From the NCBI RefSeq assembly GCF_003597395.2, contig NC_133777.1, forward strand, positions 15,290,328 through 15,354,327: a stretch of 64,000 nt of DNA, read 5' to 3'. Positions 57,601-64,000 of the stretch are shown in pieces (positions within the stretch are counted from its first letter, which is position 1; every line of letters starts with the position of its first letter). The translations under genes were made by a program, and so were the position numbers. The notes beneath the pieces are model-generated. The model was not told the origin of the DNA. It saw nothing but the letters and a program-made list of their open reading frames with translations, and made no database searches. This stretch comes from Chelonoidis abingdonii. Its lineage: Eukaryota > Chordata > Testudines > Testudinidae.

Positions 57601-58815
57601 GCAACAAATTATGTATTTACATGAAAAGTAATAGCTCAGTTGTGAGAGAGTAAACTTGTAGCTGCTTGGTTTTGTTCCCCAAGCCTCATTTTGTACCTTA
57701 CGCGCTTCTCCAGTAAAGAACTTCGTCTTAGTACAGACTCTCCCCTTATTAGGAGTGACCGCTCCTACTCATCTCTCCAGTTTGTCTGTTTTACCTTACT
57801 GTGTTTGCTGTGAATTCAATTACTTGTTTGGTCAGAAAAGCTTGGAGTTTTAGCTGTTTTCTGTCTTTCAACATCACTAAAACTGGTCCTTAGAGCGGCT
57901 GCTAAATACCACTAGCCTAGGGTAAAGTTTTTGCATTCAAGAATTTTTGGGAGAAAAAAAATTTAAATACAGAGTAAGTTTGTGATCAGGTTTCATAGGA
58001 AACTATGCATTTGCCTTTGACCAACTTTGTAAAATAGCTTGCCAAAGGTAGCTTGCGAAGGAAAACTGAATTTGAGCACTTCTTTTCATGTAGAAAACAG
58101 ACCTGTTTTTCCTGAAAGATTCTGGATGAGTGGAGAATTAGGAGGTTTAAACAGGCACTAACCAACTGAAACCTGATAAAGGAAGTGATTTTTGTTCAGA
58201 GTATTAAAGTTTGCTTGGCAGGAATTTGAGTTTAATATAAACACTTAGGGAAGAGAGATGTCTATTACATCTTTAACATGTACTCTACCTTTTCAGTTAA
58301 GGACTGACACCTCTCAGTCTGCGTCTAAAATCAAGGAGGCTGCATCCCATGTCATGCCTTGCAATGTCTGATATTTCAAAGCAGCTGAAACTTTAATTCT
58401 CTGGCTTTGGATACACCTACATTTTCCTTTTCAGGTTCTCTTATCTGATTAAAGGAAAAGAGAGGTCATTCATCTTTGCACCCTGTCTATCAAGAGAAGT
58501 GAGCAAGCATTTGCCCTATTTAAAGCCCCAAATGAGGCGTCTTCAGGATAGCACTTACATGCTTAAGTGGTTTACTGAATAATGCCTAGGTCAGATATTA
58601 ACATGATGAAAGAAAATGTCTGGTTTGTAAGGCAGAATGAGCAAAAGTTAAGTAATTTAGAGTCACTGTAACCAGAGCTGAGACGGGAAGTTTTGGATTT
58701 GATAGTCACTTGCATAGTAACTGCTTTTGGAGTAAGCTAAATCTTAATCTCTATCAACCTCTTAAGCAGTTGGATCCCTTATTCTGTACTTTTATCCTTG
58801 GTAAATGAAAGGAGA
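57600..58815. other. Gap between convergent transcripts, nothing recognised
   Basis: AT-rich DNA with no recognised exon or repeat. Confidence 0.4.
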
Positions 58816-58838
58816 TGGATGGCTGTATAGTTTCATAC

Positions 58839-58849
58839 TTTATTTTATT
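58839..58849 (-). terminator. Candidate poly(A) signals of a convergent gene
   Basis: TTTATT twice on the + strand (58,839 and 58,844) gives overlapping AATAAA on the - strand. Confidence 0.35.
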
Positions 58850-60445
58850 TTTCAAAATGAAATCTCAGCACAATTTAAACATGTCTTACTGGTAAATGAG
58901 CCTATTAATATTTGCAATGGATTTACAGAGTCATAATATTACCTCAGACTGACTTGATACATAATTTTCATGCAAATTGTGTACAATGCATAACAAATCA
59001 ATACATAGCTGTACAGTATTTACATTAACTTGATACTGAATTGTAAATAGAAATGCTTTCCAACAAAATATAGGAAAAAAACTGGTAAACCACAATTTGT
59101 AGTTTTCTCATCTACAAGAGATCTAACTTTTCCAGCAAGCATATCTAGATAGATATGTATTAAAATTTAAAAATATGCATTGCTCTGTATATGAAGCATT
59201 ATAAATGCTGAGTTTAAAAAGGTTCAGTTTTGTACCATATGCTTCAAAAGGTTAAGTGACTTACTAAAGAGCTTTTTGTCAGGTTATGTAGCTTTTAAAT
59301 CAGTCCAGCTGATCTTAAGTATTATATAGACTTTCTTCCCTAGATAACACTAACTGAAGTTGAAATTAGTAGTGACCTGGGGCCAGAAAAGTAGCAGAAG
59401 CAGCAGTCTATTGCCAGGATCTCTGCCTATTGTCCCCATGTTGCTTAATGCGTAGTATAAAGAAACCTAACCCTGCTATGACATGAGAACCTCTTAAGAA
59501 CTGGAAAATAGGGAGATTTTTCAGTACAAACAGGACTGGGGAAGTAACTGCAATTAGATTGTTTGTGTTTTTGCTGGCCTAGCCTCAGAAAAAGCAATGG
59601 TGATTTAGATGGCTTGCCTTAAGCGCATCCTAACCTTGAGGGTTTAAGAGAGGGCTTTTCATCCCCTCATGGACAGTACCTAATATGGCCTAAATTTTCA
59701 TAAACCATTTTTCTTTGCAAATTAATTTTTTACTAGACTTAAGGCGAGTGGAAGTTTTGGCTCAATTTTAATCCCTGCTAATACTGCTACAGAGAACATT
59801 TGAAATAAAATATTCTTACACGAGAATACTACTGGCACCTTTGGTGGTAAATTAATTATATTGAGCACCATATTTAATCTCTCATTCAGAATAAAAAATG
59901 GACAAATTACTGCTGCTTAAAATGACTCCTTTTTTTAAAATGCTAAGGAATAGTATATTAGTATATTTCCTGCTATAACATGCCATAGTTACACACCGTT
60001 CCAAGTATTGTACGGGGTATGAAAAGTTTCAAACTAAATACAGCATATCACGTCTCTTAAGGCATTTCCTTCATGCTTACAGACATATATCCTTGACAAT
60101 AAGTAGACTGTTTTCAAAGGGTTGTGTTTTTCAGGGATGTAAGGACTGGTACAGAAAGTGCTCATTGGCCCATCAATGCGTTTGTAACCTAGACTTTATT
60201 AAAATTATTTATTTTACACCTTTATACAACCATAGTTCTGGATTTATCACCATTTCTATTACAAACCAAATGTTTCCAGCTAACCCCCCCTTAACATAGT
60301 CCTTAACAAAACATATTTTTAGGGCTGTTAATTAATTGCAGTTAACTCACATAATTAAATTTTTTTCAGTCAATTGCAATTAATCGCACAGTTAAACAGA
60401 CTACTAGTTGAAATTTATTAAATACTTTGGATGTTTTTCTTCATT

Positions 60446-60468
60446 TTATATATATATATATATATAGT
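60446..60468. repeat. (TA)n microsatellite
   Basis: Eleven or so TA units inside the left arm of the foldback element; absent from the right arm. Confidence 0.9.
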
Positions 60469-61388
60469 ATTCTGTGTTGTAATTGAAATCAAAGTGTGTA
60501 TTATTCTCAATTACAAATATTTGCACTGTGAAAGAAACAAAAGAAATAGTATTTTTCAATTCACCTCATTCAAGTACTGAAGTGCAAGCTGTGTGTGAAA
60601 GTGCAACTTACAAATGTAGACTTTGTTACATAACTGCTCTCAAAAACAAAACAATTTAAAACTTCAGAGCCTGCAAGTCCACTCAATCCTACTTTTTGTT
60701 CAGCCAATCGCTAAGACAAACAAGTTTGTTCATATTTACAGGAGATAATGCTGCCCTCTTCCTATTTACAATATCACCTGAAAGTGAGAACAGGTGTTTG
60801 CATGGCATTTCTGTAGCAGGCACTGCAAGGTATTTACATGCCAGATATGCTAAACATTCATATGCCCCTTCATGCTTCGGCCACCATTCCAGATGCTTCC
60901 ATGCTGATGACTCTTGTTAAAAGAATAATGCGTTAATTAAATTTGACTGAACTCCCTGGAAAATCTTATGTCCCCTGCTCTGTTTTACCTGCATTCTGCC
61001 ATATATTTCATGTTATAGCAGTTTCAGATGATGACCTAGCACATGTTCATTTTAAGAAATTTTCATTGCAGATTTGACAAGATGCAAAGAAGGTATCAAT
61101 ATGAGATTTCGAAAGATAGCTGGAGCATTCAACCCAAGGTTTAAGAATCTAAAATGCCTTCCAAAATCTGAGAGGGACGAGGTGTGGAGCATGCTTTCAA
61201 ATGTGTTACAAAAGACCACACTCCGCTGAGGAAACTACAGAACCTGAACCACCAAAACAAAATCAGCCTTCTGCTGGTGGCATCTGACTCATGATGAAAA
61301 TGAACATGCGTCGGTCCGTACTGCTTTGGATTGTTATCGATCAGAACCTGGTATCAGGATTGATGTATGTCCACGGGAATGTGGTTGT

Positions 61389-61506
61389 AGGCTGACCAGA
61401 TGTCCTGATTTTATAGGGACAGTCCCAATTTTTGGGGTCTTTCTTATATAGGCTCTTATTACCCCCCACCCCAGTCCTGATTTTTCACATTTGCTGTCTG
61501 GTCACC
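61389..61506. mobile_element. Small nested DNA element with CTGACCAG / CTGGTCAC ends
   Basis: 'gctgaccagatgtcctgatt' and 'gctgtctggtcaccc' are inverted. The interior 'atagggacagtcccaatttt' is characteristic of a widespread reptile MITE. It sits within the foldback element, so it is younger than it. Confidence 0.7.
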
Positions 61507-64000
61507 CTTGGTGGTTAAAGCATGAAGGAATATCTGAATTTTTAGTGCATCTGGCACGTAAATATCTTGCAACACTGCTACAACAGTGCCATGAGAACAC
61601 CTGTTCTTGCTTTCAGGTGACATTGTAAACAAGAAGTGGGCATCATTATCTTCTGAAACTGTAAACAAACTTGTTTGAGTATTTGGCTGAACAAGAAGAA
61701 TGACTGAGTGGACTTGCAGGTGCTAAAGTTTTACATTCAAAAACAAACAATGTAGTTATGTGCAGAAAATAATTCTACACTTGTAAGTTCAACTTTCATG
61801 CTAAAGAGATTGCACGACAGTACTTGTAATAGGTGAATTGAAAAATACTATTTCATTTTTTACAGTGCAAATACTTGTAATCAAAATATAAAGTGAGCAC
61901 TGTATTCTTTGTATTGTAACTGAAATCAATATATTTGAAAATGCAGGAAACATCCAAAAATATTTAAATAAATAGTATTCTATTACCGTTTAACAGTGCA
62001 ATTAATCATGATAAATTTTTTTAAATTGCTTGACAGCCTTAAAACTTTTCTATCTTAAGTTAGACTTTTTTTAAAGTAGGGGGGCTGAGAGGAGAAACAG
62101 GTTGTGATTTGAGAGTTGTGCAGTCAAATATTCTAATTTTTAAAGTTCCAATTATGCACAGAGTTCGCAACTGGCCTTGAAGTCCTGGCTCCACGGATTG
62201 GAGATGCCACCCCTCCCACATGGTTTCAAAGCGGTCATAACTGAGCATTAATTTTAACTCTTTGATTTTTTTTTTCAGTTGTAATCTCTTTAAAAGAAAA
62301 GTGTGGGGGCTTCTACTCCATTATTTTTTTTATCAGCCCATCTGAAAGCAGACAGTACCCACTGTATTCATATGCTGATCTTAAGTTCCACATTGCACAA
62401 GGCAAGTTAGTAAGATGGAAGCCTTGGCTTTAATTGAAGTTAGAGATGAAAGACTTATAGGCAATCTTGTTCCTCCCAGTGCAGAATAATTCCCTACACT
62501 GCAGTCCAAGTTGCTTTTGTAGGTTTATGTTAACAGGTGGGTTTTGTTTGTCTGGATATGGAAGCTCTAAAGTACTAATGGCACAGAGGCCATGGCTCAG
62601 GTTGAAACATTATAAGGAAAGCTACAAGAGCATGAACACAGGAGCAGGGTCAAAAAAAATTTTTTCCCATCATAAAATTAATGATTTTGCCCCAGTGAAA
62701 GATTTTTGTATAACTTAGAAAAGAAAATGTTTCAGTAAAGCAGGCTAGACCATAAGTTTGTGTGTCTTAGAAAATGGATGTTATGAAGGAATATCTAATA
62801 GAATACCACAAAAGACATTCAACCAGTTATCAAGATATTTGAAAGTAAATGGTTATATTAGATAAGTAGAGTTGATGGCATGAGCTCAAGCATTTAGATA
62901 AAACTGGGGAGAAGAGGGAATAGAAAACCCTAATTGTTACGTTACCAAAGCACAAATGTGAGAAGCCATGTTTAAAAACAAAGCATACAGAGACATAGTT
63001 TGCTTTATTCCAGGTTTTTGTTAACCAAGTACTACTCTCTTTACTCTCACAAGTAATCCTATTGACTTTCACACTCACAAATAAGGAGATAACTTAATAC
63101 TGCCCCTTCTTTAAAGAAAATCAGTGTAATTTTGGAGCATTTTACCCATACAAAATCAGAGATTCTAAGTAATAATAATGCAAATCCCTTTTTGCTGCTT
63201 ATTAAGGGCATAAGCATTTAGCAACAAGTTTCACCTGCTTAAGAAAACCTCTGTCCTCAAAGTCACTTCTTCAGCCCATGAACTCTTGCCTTTGTAGCTG
63301 CATATTTTCAGAACACATTCTACTGCTTGGGCTAAGGAGTTCACTGTATCAATAAGTCTAATGTTAAAAGGTATATTTTACAGCTAATGCTATTAAGCAT
63401 TTGGGGAGAATGGCTAATGTGATGAGCTTTTAGAATTTCATTTTCTATAAAGTGAGGTTAGAATGCTGCTGCATTGCTAAGGATATGTTTTCAAAACTAG
63501 TATTAAGTTTTTTTGCATAAGGAAAAATAAGTGCTGAGTAGCCCTGTACACCAGTTCTGAGTGCTGTATTACAGTGACGTGTTAGTTTGTCCAAGTCCTT
63601 ACATCATCATCTCCTGTCATGGGCAATATGCTCAAGGAACAGGCAGGAGAATATATGATCCTGAAATATTTTCTCCCCCAAAAAGTGAAATTGCAACAAA
63701 TAAAAATGGATATAAAGGCTTCCATGGTTACAGTTAGTGTAAATGAAATTCCATTACAGTCATTCCTTGCAATTGTCCCTTGGGAATCTTGCTTCAGTAT
63801 CATATGCAAAATAATTATCTTCTTGGATGATCTTACAAAGGGATATAATGTACAAAAGTGTATGCATTTCTAATTGTTTTCATTCAGCTTGCTTCATTTT
63901 TACTTTACCTTATCACTGGACTTTGATCCATTTATACATTAGCTAGTGCAGATCCATAAGTGGCCCATGTTAAGTGCTATTTTTTATTAGCAATTCTTCT

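Larger units (their letters stand above)
60320..62045. mobile_element. Foldback DNA transposon with about 550-600-bp inverted arms
   Basis: The left arm (from 'agggctgttaattaattgc') and the right arm (ending 'attgcttgacagcctt') are diverged reverse complements over about 550-600 bp. The short open frames 60,696-60,920 (+) and 61,459-61,668 (-) are the same sequence in opposite arms (shared 'FxxSPESxNRCxHG'). The ~500-bp centre has decayed coding-like text ('SKDSWSIQPK'). No target duplication was found. Confidence 0.75.
58820..64000 (-). other. Possible 3' UTR of a convergent neighbour (CYTH3 by human gene order)
   Basis: Homogeneous AT-rich DNA starts at a - strand poly(A) signal pair and runs to the window edge, interrupted by a foldback element (60,320-62,045). 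In human, CYTH3 lies next to and convergent with USP42. No coding exon of it is seen here, so the label is inference. Open frames in the region are short and unsupported. Confidence 0.25.

Overview
The window is vertebrate nuclear DNA, most likely from a turtle (probably a cryptodire). The evidence is the repeat set: tRNA-headed SINEs with CR1-like tails (the Cry-SINE layout), many CR1 LINE 3' ends, old MIR/CORE-SINE relics, Penelope-like tails, and numerous short non-autonomous DNA transposons with hAT-type ends and 8-bp target duplications. Genes are split by long introns with GT-AG junctions. The species call is inference.

One protein gene is recognisable: USP42, a nuclear ubiquitin-specific protease, on the + strand. 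A CpG island with a predicted non-coding first exon lies near 15.85-16.95 kb. Coding exons run from 21,595 to 56,401: exons 2-12 hold the N-terminus and USP catalytic core, exons 13-15 the long disordered middle, and exons 15-18 the basic, lysine-rich C-terminus. All junctions were placed by eye and keep one reading frame, giving about 1,401 residues. If exon 16 is read through its 5' splice site instead, the protein is about 1,379 residues and is followed by a poly(A) signal.

Layout: 1-3,300 is an unassigned, G-rich (+ strand), CpG-retaining block unlike the rest. 3,300-15,800 is repeat-dominated intergenic DNA: a Penelope tail with a hammerhead ribozyme motif, MITEs, a TA-flanked DNA transposon, a CR1 copy, GC-rich hAT derivatives and minisatellites. 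15,850-57,600 is the USP42 promoter, exons, introns and 3' UTR. 58,800-64,000 may hold the 3' UTR of a convergent neighbour (CYTH3 by human gene order; not proven), interrupted by a 1.7-kb foldback element.

No CRISPR, operon or bacterial system is present. The most interesting items are the two hammerhead motifs in Penelope tails, a near-perfect 78-bp-arm hairpin in USP42 intron 1, the alternative USP42 C-termini, the out-of-frame upstream ORFs at its start, and the unexplained first 3.3 kb.
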